This document shows positions 1 through 12,100 of a stretch of DNA of 64,000 bases, in pieces; position 1 is the first letter of the stretch, and every line of letters begins with the position of its first letter. The notes beneath the pieces are model-generated. The model worked only from the letters and a program-made list of their open reading frames with translations. It made no database searches and was not told the origin of the DNA. The position numbers and the translations under genes were made by a program. This DNA is from Uloborus plumipes (lineage: Eukaryota; Arthropoda; Arachnida; Araneae; Uloboridae), in NCBI GenBank assembly GCA_038373865.1, contig JAXGGA010001617.1, positions 62,001 through 126,000 on the forward strand, in the 5' to 3' direction.

Positions 1-840
1 TGCTTATATATTGAACGTTTTAGAACAGTATTGGTCAACGGTGCGCAATTGACAAACTTATTTCATACATAATAAAAAAAAAAATACGATTTTTAAAGCT
101 TTAAAATAATTTAAAAACTTTCGGTGAATTTCTTTTTTCATTTAAAATGTTGCCAGATCAAAAGTTGAAACAACGGGTGATTGAACATAAAAACATAATA
201 CGATGAATGTAAAAATGACATAAAATCCTTAAATATTGAGAACAAATTGCAAATATTTACATAATTAATTGCAAAAATATTTTACAAAAATAATTAACTG
301 TAAGGCATTGACTCTCCTGTTTCTATTGACCGTTTTGAAATAGTATTGGTTCACGGTGTTTAATTGAAAAAATTTCACACATAATAAAAGAAACACAAAG
401 TTTTTAAAGCTTCAAAATAATTTTTGATTACAGTACCATAGCGTTCGATAAATTGCTTCGTTCTCGTAAAATATTACCAGATAAAAAAATAAAATATCAT
501 AATGAACATAAAAAAGTGGTTTACAAAAATAATTATCTGTAACGCATTGACTTTCCTGCTTCTAAGATACATGAAACAAAAATAAGATTTTAAAGGCTAT
601 ATAACTATTTCAAGCTAATCAAAATAGTATTGGTTGATGATGCACAGTTGAAAAAATTATTTCATGTTTAGTAAAATGAAAGTACAATTTTTAAGTTTTA
701 ATATTATTTGAAAACGGACTGTCGTACCATAGAATTGAAGAAATTGCTCTTTTGATCTAAAATACTACCACATCCAAATGGAAAATATATCACAGTTGAG
801 CATAAAACATAAAATTATGTTACGTGCAAATGACGGAAAA
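1..840. repeat. diverged tandem repeat, about 240-300 bp unit
   Basis: Three diverged copies start near 1, 315 and 600. Landmarks are the recurring tagtattggt (about 28, 341 and 613), tttcatacataataaaa-like stretches, and aactgtaaggcattgact near 297 and 538. It continues past the left window edge. No coding potential seen. Confidence 0.65.
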
Positions 841-949
841 TGCATCAATAGTTGTGAACAAATTTTTAAAAATAAGTAAATGAGCTGAAGCTAATAACAA
901 TTCCGAAAACAGATGAGAGAATATATGAAGGGACATTAGAATTGGACAT

Positions 950-1985
950 TTATTTAGGGAAATCTCCTTATGGCCCTGGAGGAGGGCGTTTTTCAAATAA
1001 AAAAAAAACATTGTTTGTCGCAATAACATGAATTTCATGAGAAGAAGTATTCTAACAAGAGCAACAATAAGGCTGCAGGGCGCTGTTAACAGTTAGAAGG
1101 TCCCAAGAAAACACAACGAGGCGTTAAAAATTAACTATTACTAGTACGAGGTGTTTGTCTCTGACTTTAGACTGAACGAACTCTATTTTTCAAAATATCT
1201 TTTGAAGTTTTTTCAAAATTCACTGTCGCAAAAACGGACGCAACATGAAATTGTTAGCATACAGCAGTAATTTTAAAAAATCTTCTTATTGACCTGGGGG
1301 GGGGGAGGAGTTCGTTTCTCAGAAAAAAAGACATATTTGTCACGATAACATGAATTTCAGAAGAAGAAGTGTTCTAACAAGAGCTACATAATTAGGCTGC
1401 AGGGCGCTGTAAGTAGTCAGAAGGGCGCAATAAACACACAACGGGCCTTTTACAAAATATTAACTATTACTCATACGAGGTGTTTGTCCCTGACTTTCGA
1501 TAGAACGAATTCTTAGTTTTTTGTCTATGTTTCAAAATATCTTTTTAAGTTATTTTAAAATTCACTGTCGCAAAAACAGACCCTAAATGAAATTGTCAGC
1601 ACACAGCAGTAATTTTTAAAAATATCCTTATTTACCTGAGGGGAAAAAAAGGAGGAGGGCGTTTTTCAGAGGAAAAAAAACCTATTTGTCGCAATAACAT
1701 GAATTTCATGAGAAGAAGTATGCTAACAAGAGCAACAATAAGGCTGCAGCGCGCTGTTAACAGTCAGAAGGGCTCAATAAACACACAACGGGGCGCTGAA
1801 AAATTAGCTATATTACTGGTCTATGCGGTGTTTGTTCCTGGTTTTAGACTGAACGAACTTGCTTAGTTTTTTTTCCCATGTTTCAAAATCTCTTTTTAGT
1901 CTTTTCAAAATTCAACACGCAAAAATGCTTGAAACTCTTAGCTTAGCATACAGCAGTGTTCTTAAAAACAGGTAGGGTGGTTTAA
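950..1985. repeat. tandem repeat, about 320-350 bp unit, three copies
   Basis: Landmarks aacatgaatttca (about 1025, 1347 and 1695), aaggctgcagggcgctgt and the tract ending tcaaaattcactgtcgcaaaaa recur in the same order three times, each with a G-rich or A-rich slippage tract. Copies differ by point changes and small indels. No conserved open frame. Confidence 0.8.
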
Positions 1986-3029
1986 TTAAAATCACTGCAA
2001 AAAACGGTAATGAAATCAATAACCGATTATATACTCTTAATCAATAACCGGAAGCATTCTAGAAAAACCAGTTGAATCTTCTTTATCTACCGCCCTCCTC
2101 TCCCCAAATCATCACAGCAAAAATTCCCGTGTGTAAGCAGTAGTGACAGTGGTGACAATGAAGGGGACGAAAACGCGCGCCTTGAAAAGAATCTGCCGTC
2201 AGCAAGATAATCCCAGGGTCCTCAGCGAGTAGCCAGCCTTACTGGAGTACTGAAGAAATTCGTAGCATCAGGAATGGAGAGTGAAAAAAAGAAAAAGAAC
2301 TGCAGACACAGAAACAAGGGGGAAAAAAAAATTTCAGAAATTTAATGATTTTTTTTTTTCATAAAAAAAAGTAATTTTTTCCGCGGGGGGCGCACCGGCC
2401 CTGCGGCCGGTTGCCCGGCGGGCCAGTCCGGCCCTGCTCGGAAGTAGAAAAATTTCAACTTTTCTGCCGCTGCTAGTGGATTCCGCGTTTTAACAGCCAA
2501 TAAGAACTCGTCTTCAAATTCTGAAGGATTAACAATGGCGGCCCCCGTATTTGTCGTATTTGTCTTCGAAAGCATGGCATTCATGATGGTATCAAAGTGC
2601 AATCTCGAAGTTTTTATCGAAGAAGTTCGCAACTATCCATGTTTATACGACAAGAAAAATAAATAAATAAATAAATAAAGAATACAATAATGTTGTTCTC
2701 AAGACTCTGGGATTCCGCCATCGGATCCGCAATGCTCTTCTGCTCTAAAAACTGCCTCTTCGGCGGAAACTCAACTGAAACAGAAATTCCGTTTCTGTGT
2801 ACGCTTTCTGTTTTCTGTTCATGTGGAGCTCGGGCCTTAATGTGGCTTTTCATTCTTAATATGTTTTCATCACATAACAATTAAATCGAGGAATTGAAAT
2901 AAAGCTACAATTTAACTAATAATGACTAATTGCTGATTGTTTCTTTTTAAAATGTTATATGTCTAAGTTATGATGAATTAAAATGGAATAATTGATAATG
3001 AATATGTCTATTGTTTACTCATAACTAAG
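1986..3029. other. unassigned stretch with GC-rich patch
   Basis: No gene recognised. 2383-2445 is a sharply GC-rich island (ccggccctgcggccgg core) in AT-rich surroundings. Open frames on both strands at 2342-2884 have no recognisable domain. A short ATAA run sits at 2659-2680. Upstream kinesin exons were sought here and not found. Confidence 0.4.
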
Positions 3030-3103
3030 GATCGTCTCTATCAAGAGGCTGTATCTCCATTAATCCAGGAAGTTTTGAAAGGGTTCAATTGCACAATAAT
3101 TGC
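3030..3103 (+). CDS. KIF11: kinesin-5 exon 1 (visible): motor domain before P-loop
   Basis: Encodes [20 protein letters not shown] then CTIIA, matching the kinesin segment that ends in NCTIFAYGQTG. The acceptor is AG at 3028-3029 after ataacta, with a poor pyrimidine tract. The donor is gtaagt at 3104. The exon ends with two bases of an Ala codon, completed by the first base of the next exon. The exon upstream of it was not found in 1-3029. Confidence 0.82.
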
Positions 3104-6100
3104 GTAAGTATGTTCACTTTTTCAAAATAGGTACATGTTAATTTAGTTGAATTGGAAAATTTTTTTTGTTGGAAGATCTGGACAGATGTGTTTTCTGAAC
3201 TCCTTGCAATACAAGTACTAAGATTAAATTGAAAATTTTGAACAAACATTGACCCTGATTACCGATTTCATATTAAAATGAACTTCTCTAGCCATAAAGC
3301 ATTATTTTAAATCTAAATATATTTAATTGTTTTCGACATGTTATGGTAAACACAGAAAAGGAAAGATAACCCTTGCTAATAAAATTCGCTAGTCGCAAAA
3401 ACAGAATAAAGAAGGAAAATAGAAAATTCTGATACTAAAACCAATTACTAGTGTTTTAATTGTTAATAGAAATTGATAACAGATAAACATTTTAAATCAT
3501 TGAGTTTTCTTTTCTCGTCGGCCAACAAAGACATCGGTTTCCAATTGTGTAAATTTAAGCCTTAGCCGCATTTGCTAAAAAACGTTATAATTAGAGTCCT
3601 ATTCGACACTGAAGTTCGAGCACACTTCATCAGACGCATTTTTTCTTTCTTTCATTTGGAACTATTGTTTTAAATTTTCATTTCAAGTCATTCATTTCGC
3701 GCTTAAAAAATCGTGAAAAAAGTTTTAAAGGTTTTAAATTAACATTTTCGTCAATTAAAGTTATACGAAGACTCGAACTAGCTAAAAACACTTTCGATCA
3801 CTTCACCTTTCAAATAATTTTTTTTTTCAAAATCGGCTCATCCGTTTAAGCGCTAGAGTGCCAGAGACACATACGCAGATCGACAGATACTCAGACACTC
3901 TCCGTTATTTTGCGGTAATACACCGCAAACATCCTTGAAATATTGCTAAAACGGTGAGACGACGTTATTTCTACGTTCAATTAGTTTAAAATATAGATAT
4001 TTATTAAATCTGGAACATGGTGAAAAATTGATGCATTTTTAAAACAGTTGACGCAGATGAGTTGGGGAGACTGAGATACAGTAAAACTGCAATTTTTTTG
4101 GATATATGCAATAAGAATCGGTGTCAAGTACGAACACAGTGTCTCCATTATCTAGTTCTGCAAAAGTAAATTCTATTTTATTGCAATTCAAAATTTTATT
4201 CATGTAGGGGAGACTAGGGACGGTTGTGACGATTTTTATTTGCTCCCTCATAGATCCCTTAGTAATGCCTGTGAGCTGGTTTAAAGTTGTTTTTATGTTA
4301 AAGTGTACATTTGACTGCTTATAAATACTAAAATTTTCTCCCTAAGTACAGTAATTAACTCACAGGACCAAATTAAACAAAAAAGGAAAAAATGTCACAA
4401 CCGACCCCACCCCAGGGGCGGTTGTGACAGTGCTTGGGATCGGTTGTGACAAGCTCAAAAATACAGCAAAACAGTCTAGATCACTTTTAATTTCAAGTAA
4501 TATTAAACGTAATTCAACATAACCTTCATCTGGGAAAGTTTAACTCGTAACAATGTGCCTCGTTCAGTTGAAGTAGCCTTATACCAAGTTTTGCAACAAT
4601 ATCAGGTTTTTGGAATTTCGTAACGTCTGTTTTGGCAACATTATGCACATCTTGTGGGTCATAGCCGTGTCTCTTCATAACAATTCTCAAGTATCAAAGA
4701 AAGATTCCACATTTATTTGTTTTATTGAAGCTTGTTACTCTTGAAAGGCTAGTTGCATGAGCTACACGAACAGACGTGAAAAATTTCTATTCATAAATGA
4801 ACGAAACCATTTCTCAGTAGCCATTTTACTCTCATGTCTGCTTTCAGCTTATATGTAAGCTCAAAAGCACTTTATTATGAGCAATATAACCTATGCACAC
4901 GTTGTTTTCATTGTGACAGCGCCGGCCGGCTCCATCGCGTTTACGAATGAATGTTTCGTAGCAAAGACTTACGATTAACGTTGCATTTCCAAAGTTGTCC
5001 GAAAGAAAAAAAAGTTTCACTTCTTTATAAGCTTCTTTATATTTCATTAGGTCACACTGCCCTATTTCTGTCTTCTTCAAGCGTATTATGGGCATCAAAT
5101 ATGATAAAAACATGTTTTACTCGTGTCACAACCGTCCCCACGCAATTTGTCACAACCGACCCCAACCCACTACTTTTGAAAACAGCAATCGCCATGGCAA
5201 TACAAAATAGCCTACATAAAAAGTAATCACTGCTATTTCACTATTCTGCCGTGGGCAGGTAAAGGGCAGTAACTGCAAAATTTTCGATTTTCATTTTTTT
5301 GCATTTTTGAAATCTATGTTACATTAGTTTTATGGTACAAGCGTCTTTTTTTGGTTTCCGATGAAAAAAAACTGTTTTTTAACCAGTGGTAATTAGCAGT
5401 AACTGCATTTTCCGTTACGATGGGCAGGTAAACGGCAGTATCTGCATGTCTGCAGGATGAACATAATATGAATCGCTGTGCAAAACTTGCATCAAGCCGC
5501 AAAAACCGTTTTCCTTTGTACCTAAACTGAGCGAAAGTAGGGGTGTCCTAATGGGAGGTCACGGGAGGTCATTGGTTGCACTTGAATGTTCCCAAGGGGG
5601 TGTTTTATTCATTTTTGGGGTGAATCAGTGTTAATATCAATGCAGACTTGAGTGAGACAAATTGGCATTTCCACTTGGCGATATATCGCCAAGCTTTTGG
5701 TCGCCAAGTGCTTGTCGCCAAATTGGCGACAAATTTGGCGAAAAAAATTATTTTATGAGTTTGGGCTCGATTTGGCGCTTTTGGCGGTATTTTGCGAAAA
5801 ATCCACTGAATGATGCTAAAATCGGCGATATTTTGAAAATGAATCGTTGTAAATCATTTTTTGCATTATTCGTGGTACATTAGGGGCGTAAATGTTTGAA
5901 TTGTTATCTTGCTTATTCCAAGCACTATTTAAACACTTAAGGAATCTACTAAGAAATTTACACGCAAAAGGAAGTAGTGTGGGGTCCATACCAGGTTTTT
6001 TTCTTTCAAATAAAGTTTCTCTCCACTAGCAGACAATATTTTTCACGATTTCAAAGATACACAAGCCAAAATTGGCAGACGACAAACAAAAATGCAGCAA

Positions 6101-9100
6101 TGAAATGATTTTATTTACATTGTTAGTTTTCTTTTAATTACAGTTGCTTTCATACTAACAGACGATAGTTTTTGTAGTTTAATCCCTAGCTGTTTTAATA
6201 GTGCTTTAAAAAAAATCGTCAGCACAACAAGCATTTCAAGCGCTCTTTTTCTCAAAGAGATTTCTTGTTTTGGTGCAAATTACAAAGCATTAACTGATTT
6301 GTAGTAATTTTAAAACATCTGATGTGAACGCCAAACTACTTCCTTTTACGTTTAAGTTCCATAATAAATAACTCAAGTGTTAAAATAGTACATTAGAGTG
6401 AGCAAGATAACAATTCAAGCATTTACACCCCCAGTTTGTCCCGAATCAATGCAAAATAATGTTTTCAATGATTTATTTTCTAAATTACGCCAATTTTAAC
6501 ATTATTAAGTGATTTCTTCACAAAATATGCCCAATAGCGCCAAATTGAATCCAAATTTTTTTAAAAAAATCATTTTTTCACCAAATTTGTCGCCAACTTG
6601 GCGGCAAACACTTGGCTACCAAAAGTTTGGCGATATATCACCAAGTGGTTGTACCAAATCATATTACTCAATTTGCATTGAAATTAACATTGATTTAGCC
6701 CACAAAGGGGTAAAAGACCCCCTTGGGAACATTCGAATGCAACCACAAGGGGAGGTGCACAACTAGACCACCCTCAGAGCCTACATACCAAACTAGAAGC
6801 TTCTACGGCATATAGTTTTTGAGTTATGCGACATACATACATACGCACATACATAGAAACATACGTACGCACATACATAGAAACATACGTACGTACATAC
6901 ATACGTACATACAGACGTTACGAGAAAACTCATCGTAATTAACTGGGGCATGGTCGAAAAGGATATTTCGGCTGTTTATATGTTAGTAGGTACATATGCA
7001 CGTGCTGATAGGTTGAAAAAACTACTCAACATTCATTCGGGGGCGAGCAAAATTAAAATATAGACCGAAATTTGAGTGAAATTTTCTTCGAGATCACAAT
7101 ACTTCCTTCACTAAGTAAAAGAAAGTAAAAATGGCTGAAGAATCATCGAGTTTTGCTTCATATTTTGCATAATACAATACAGTTTCATTATACTTTTTAA
7201 TTATATTTCGCGTTCGTTTATATTAAATCTATATCAAGGAACACGGTATTTATGTATATTTTTAAATAAAACATATCATTCACAATGCAATAATATATTT
7301 CGTAATAACATATCTACTTCGCATGTTGTCGAATATGTAAATACTGGACATTTAGTAGCATACTCTGCAGTTACTGCCGACTGCCAGTCAATTCCGCATG
7401 ACAATTAGAGTGAAAAGGGCAGGTAAAGGGCAGTATCTGCTTTACCTCTCTTTGCGCTTGCAAAATCAAAATTCAATCGATTACCCAAAAAATACATCGG
7501 TATAAACAAATAGTATCGCCTATGTTCGAAGTTCAATGTTTTATTGATCTTTGTGGGAAATCAAAAACGCGTTTCTTCAAATATCTCGAAAACTCATTTT
7601 TGCAGATACTGCCGTTTACCTGCCCACGGCAGTATTAAGGTTCACTACTAACGGGAGAAAACTTTCATTTCTCTATCTATACCCATTCAACAGGAATTAC
7701 TAAAAGAAATCGAACAAAAAAACTTACTTTTGACTGCTAAAAAGTAACCAACCCCTCTGCTAGCCTTAATGTCGCTCGATGGCTACCGCAATGCTTTGAC
7801 ACACATTCAGACACACATGCTGATACTCTCTCTCTTTGCTTCAACCAGGTATTAATTATGGTTTAGCTAATATGACGACTGTCACAATCGCCCCGTGTCA
7901 CAACCGTCACCAGTCTCCCCTACTTTTTTGTATCTTATTACTTCGTGTATTTCTTATTCTTTGCGGTGTAAAACTTTTCAACACGAACAGATTTTTTCTG
8001 AATAAAAACGCTTTGAAATTAAAGTTTCTGAAAATATTTTTAATGTGTTAGATTGTTTAAATTTAAGAACGTTAAAAAGGAATGTGAATTCTTGCTCTTA
8101 AATTTACTTTTCCCTTCAGGTATGGCCAAACAGGGACTGGTAAAACTTTTACTATTGTAGGCGGCAGGACACCAAACTTACCTGTTGAATCTCCAGTGAG
8201 TAATTTTAAATAATTTACACACAAGTGTCATTACTGAATGGAAACATATACGGGTGATTCTACGCTATTTTAATTCAGACGGTCAATTTAAAAACTTCAT
8301 GTAAAACTAATTTTATTAATGTTTTGTATACTTAAGCATTACAGACTATTATCTTTTATATGGACCACCCAAATAATTCACGACAATTATTTTATTTTAG
8401 TATTTATAGCTGAAAATAGTCATAAATGTATACTCCCCTGCCATGTCCAAATACTAGTTTTTACATAAACATGTTCGACGTTCAATTTTTGCTCACTTGG
8501 AATAATGTTTTTTGACATAATCATACACTGACACTAACAGAGAAATATATTTCATCAGTAAACATTGAAAAAATATTTATTATTATTTTAAAAAAATACT
8601 TTTCAACGGGCCATATCAACAGTGTCACCCTCACCTGGCGAACTTCAAAGACTGAAATTTAGCATAAAAAATGCATAAGGATGACGTTGATTGCGAATAA
8701 CCAGTGTAATACGGAGTAAAGTTAAAAGCAAGCTAAGAGGTTTTAAAAAAACTCGAATATTATTGCATCGGTTCTCGTTGAAAGTGCCTCAAAGGGTACT
8801 GCGCCAGTCGCTGTAGTATTTTCCCTGGTAAGTATAACTTTTATATTTCATCGTTACATAAGTGTGCGTATGAATAATGTAATGCTTATTGTGTGCAGAC
8901 ATCACGGTTTACGCGAAGTTCTGGTAAGAAGAACGCGTGATGTTGTTTTTATAGGTAATGTGATTTTGTCACTTCTCTGGCGTCATTCCCCTGGCAGTTT
9001 TGTTCCAAAAAAGGGTAAATATACATTAAAACTCTGTTATAAGAATAACTAATTTCATTTTTAATCTTAATTGCCCCTGTGAAAGCAATTTGAATGAACA

Positions 9101-12100
9101 TAAATACTGCGGGAAGTGTTTTTATTTGGGATCTGCGGTGCAACTTGTATGCAACATGTTGTGTTTTCAAGATTGATTTTTTAAATTTTATTACAACGCG
9201 AATTTTTTTTTTTTGTTTTGAATACAGGTCTTATAGAAATGAGTCCGTACTCTGATTTTACACTGAAAAATAAGTGAAATAATAGTAAATCAAACCAAAA
9301 TTCTGCTAATAGTGTCACTCCCCTGGCAACCCATTTTCCCCTGGTATCGATAAACCCCCCAAAAATTGAAATTTCGTCTAGCCCTTACCACAACAATCAT
9401 AAAAATAACGGCTACTAGTGATATAATGAGTGTGAAATTAAACAGATTATTTTTTCTTTGGGGACACTAAAAACGCAATGACCGTAGAATCACCCATAGA
9501 GTGATGTTTTTTTCAGTGGTTTGTTTTAACTCTTCTTATTTTTCAGCGTAAACTGGAGTATTGGACTCATTCCTATGAGCCCCATAAAAAAAATACACAT
9601 AGTATTTTTTTTCAATATTCGTAGAATCGCATGTTGCATGGGTGATTCTAAGCTACTTGAATTCAGACGACCGATGGAAAAACTTTTAAAATATGAATTT
9701 ATATGAATATTTCAGCTGAAAAATTCATATATTTTCATTTTCATTCATCTTTTATGAACTATCTCATAAAACATTACATGTAATGCATAAATTTATGAAA
9801 TCATGCCTAATGATTGGAAATTACGTGGAAATTGTTTGAAGAAAAATTGTGACGCATGGAGCATTTTGAAATTTTGTTAAAAAAATTTAAATTTTAAATT
9901 AAAAAAAAAAAGTATATATTGCTTTTTACACCATTTTTTTAATGCTTCTAGATGTAGTAAATACACAACCACACAAAATTTTAGGCATAGATCAATAATG
10001 AAATGAAAAAAAAATGTCCACTGTAGCCTTAAACAAGGATGAAAATCTGCTAATACTCGTATATTTGATTTTTACTAAGCATTCTTAGCTCACAATAAGC
10101 TTCTAATAAGTTCAACACAAAATTTATTCAAATTGCAGAAAAAAAAGATTATCCTCCCCGAATGCTATACTGAAGCTCGACGGACGCTAAAAAACTTGTG
10201 AGAATACTTGCTAGGGAGCAGGATAAATCTCTGCCACGACTGGTAAACACACCAATTATAACACGTTTTGAAAAAAGGGCAAAGCGTAAGCGTGTCCCGG
10301 TCAACATTACCCAGAAAAATCCTGTAAGGTCCGTTTTTTTTGAACAGGTTTTATAGTATTACGAATGGATAAGTTGTATGAAACTACAGTAGCTTCAGTT
10401 GCGTTAATAGAATCAGTGGAGTATTTACATTTGAGACTAAAAGGAGTAGGACTTTCCCTTTCTAGGTGGGGCAAATTTCTGCATTTTTTTACTTGTCTCT
10501 CTCCTCTCTCTCTCTCCAATAAAAGTCCTGTTTTTTAAGAACGTCAACATTTGTTAAAGCCACTATACACTTCCTATGAAAGCAAAAAGTCCTGATTTCT
10601 TTTTCCTTTTTTTTGTGTAGTAGAAATAAATTTTAGCAATATTTTTTTCATTTCAGAGTTAAAGGGGAGAGCAAAGAAGGTTGTTTATCACATTTTCTCC
10701 ATTAATTTTTTTTAAATGGCCATTTTTATCACCGCCGATTTTTGTGCAGTTATTTACAGTGGGAAATTTCTTAAGCACTTACTTTTTTTTTGAAAGGGCC
10801 AGTGGATAAAGGTGATATATGACAATTTTTGAAACTTGCTTTTTACCATGGATGAAAGTTGTAAGTCCACCAGTATCATTGTCCCCTTAGTCACAGAAAT
10901 GGTTGGTAACTAAGAATATCACCCCGTTTTAATCGTTGAGAAAAATCCATTGAAAAATATAACACAACTTTTTTTCTGAAAGCTTTTTCTGGAAATTTAA
11001 AAAAATGTCACATCACCTTTATCCACTTGCCCCTTCATTTTTTCTTTTCAAACTCATTATTGTATTTTATGCTTGTTCTAGTTCGTATTTATGACATTAA
11101 TATTATTTGAACCTTTTGTCGACGCGGCAGCCGAAACCGGCTGATCTAGCTGCTAGCATTACTTAAAATTTGTTAAGTATTTGCTTGCTTATTCAGACCG
11201 TTACTTTTCAGGATCCTCTTCCAGGAATAATTCCTCGAGCTATGAATGATCTTTTTAATCGTTTAAAAGGAATGAAAATGGAATATAAAGTGAGTGTGAG
11301 TTTTCTTGAACTATATAATGAGGAAATTTTTGATCTACAAGCGCAGTCTGATGATCTCCAGAAACTGAAGATGTTCGACAATACTTCACAAAAGGTGACA
11401 TTATTTTTCATTGCATTAACATTCAATAGTTTAATTTGAATGTATTGTAAATCTATTTTTTAAATCAAGAAATTAAACTATTAAATAGTTATATACAGTA
11501 TTTCAGTATTTGTTTATTTTAGTCAACTTCAATGACATCTTCTGCAGGTTATTATGAACCCCATTCAGAACTCAAAAATCACATTGTATATTCTTAAATA
11601 AATTGGGCTAATCAACGCTTGATTTTTTTGGAATAGAAGAATGAATCAATCGGCTGAAGAATATTTAGTTAAATAATTCGTCTCGGGGGGTTTATGATTT
11701 CCATTTTCATTCCTCTTATGTTTTTAACCCCCAACGTAAAAAGGAATGGGGTTATAAGTTTGAAGTGTCTGTGTATATGTCTGTGATGGTACTCTAGCGC
11801 CTAAGCTGGTGGACGGATTTTGATTTTTTTTTTTTTTTTAAAGGAGGGTTGATCGACAGTGTTCTTAACTAGGTCGCATCTTTGTATGACATTAATTAAC
11901 GAAGACATTAATTAAAAACCTTTATAAACGTTTCTAGTGATTTTTGAAGTGAAAACTGTTAACATTTATTAGGTTTAAGTGGAAAACTAAAATGCATGAA
12001 AGAAAAGATTTGATTTTGGCGAGCGAGCTGAAAGCGACAATATAATAGCTTTGCCAAAATACTTAAATACTACATTGTTGGCAAATAACACTAGCTACAG

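Larger units (their letters stand above)
5246..7632. mobile_element. middle nested element, CTGCCGTGGGCAGG termini
   Basis: TIR CTGCCGTGGGCAGGTAAA with its exact reverse complement at 7615-7632, flanked by TATT direct repeats (5242-5245 and 7633-7636). Comparison with the uninterrupted host copy near 26050 confirms the empty site. GGGCAGGTAAAGGGCAGTA-like motifs recur at about 5254, 5421 and 7417, and inverted at about 7598. Non-coding. Confidence 0.85.
4207..7920. mobile_element. outer inverted-repeat element, GGTTGTGAC type, copy 1 (interrupted)
   Basis: The TIR GGGGAGACTAGGGACGGTTG at 4207 matches the reverse complement ending in agtctcccc at 7920, with TA at both edges. Subterminal blocks of CGGTTGTGAC recur. 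An uninterrupted copy in opposite orientation is at 25769-27092. This copy is split at 5246-7632 by a second element. No transposase frame seen; a Tc1/mariner-like affinity is suggested only by the TA flanks. Confidence 0.85.

Noticed and set aside
2342..2632. Minus-strand 96-codon frame
   Set aside because: Half of it is the GC-rich patch and a poly-Lys low-complexity end. No domain, splice or start context supports a gene.
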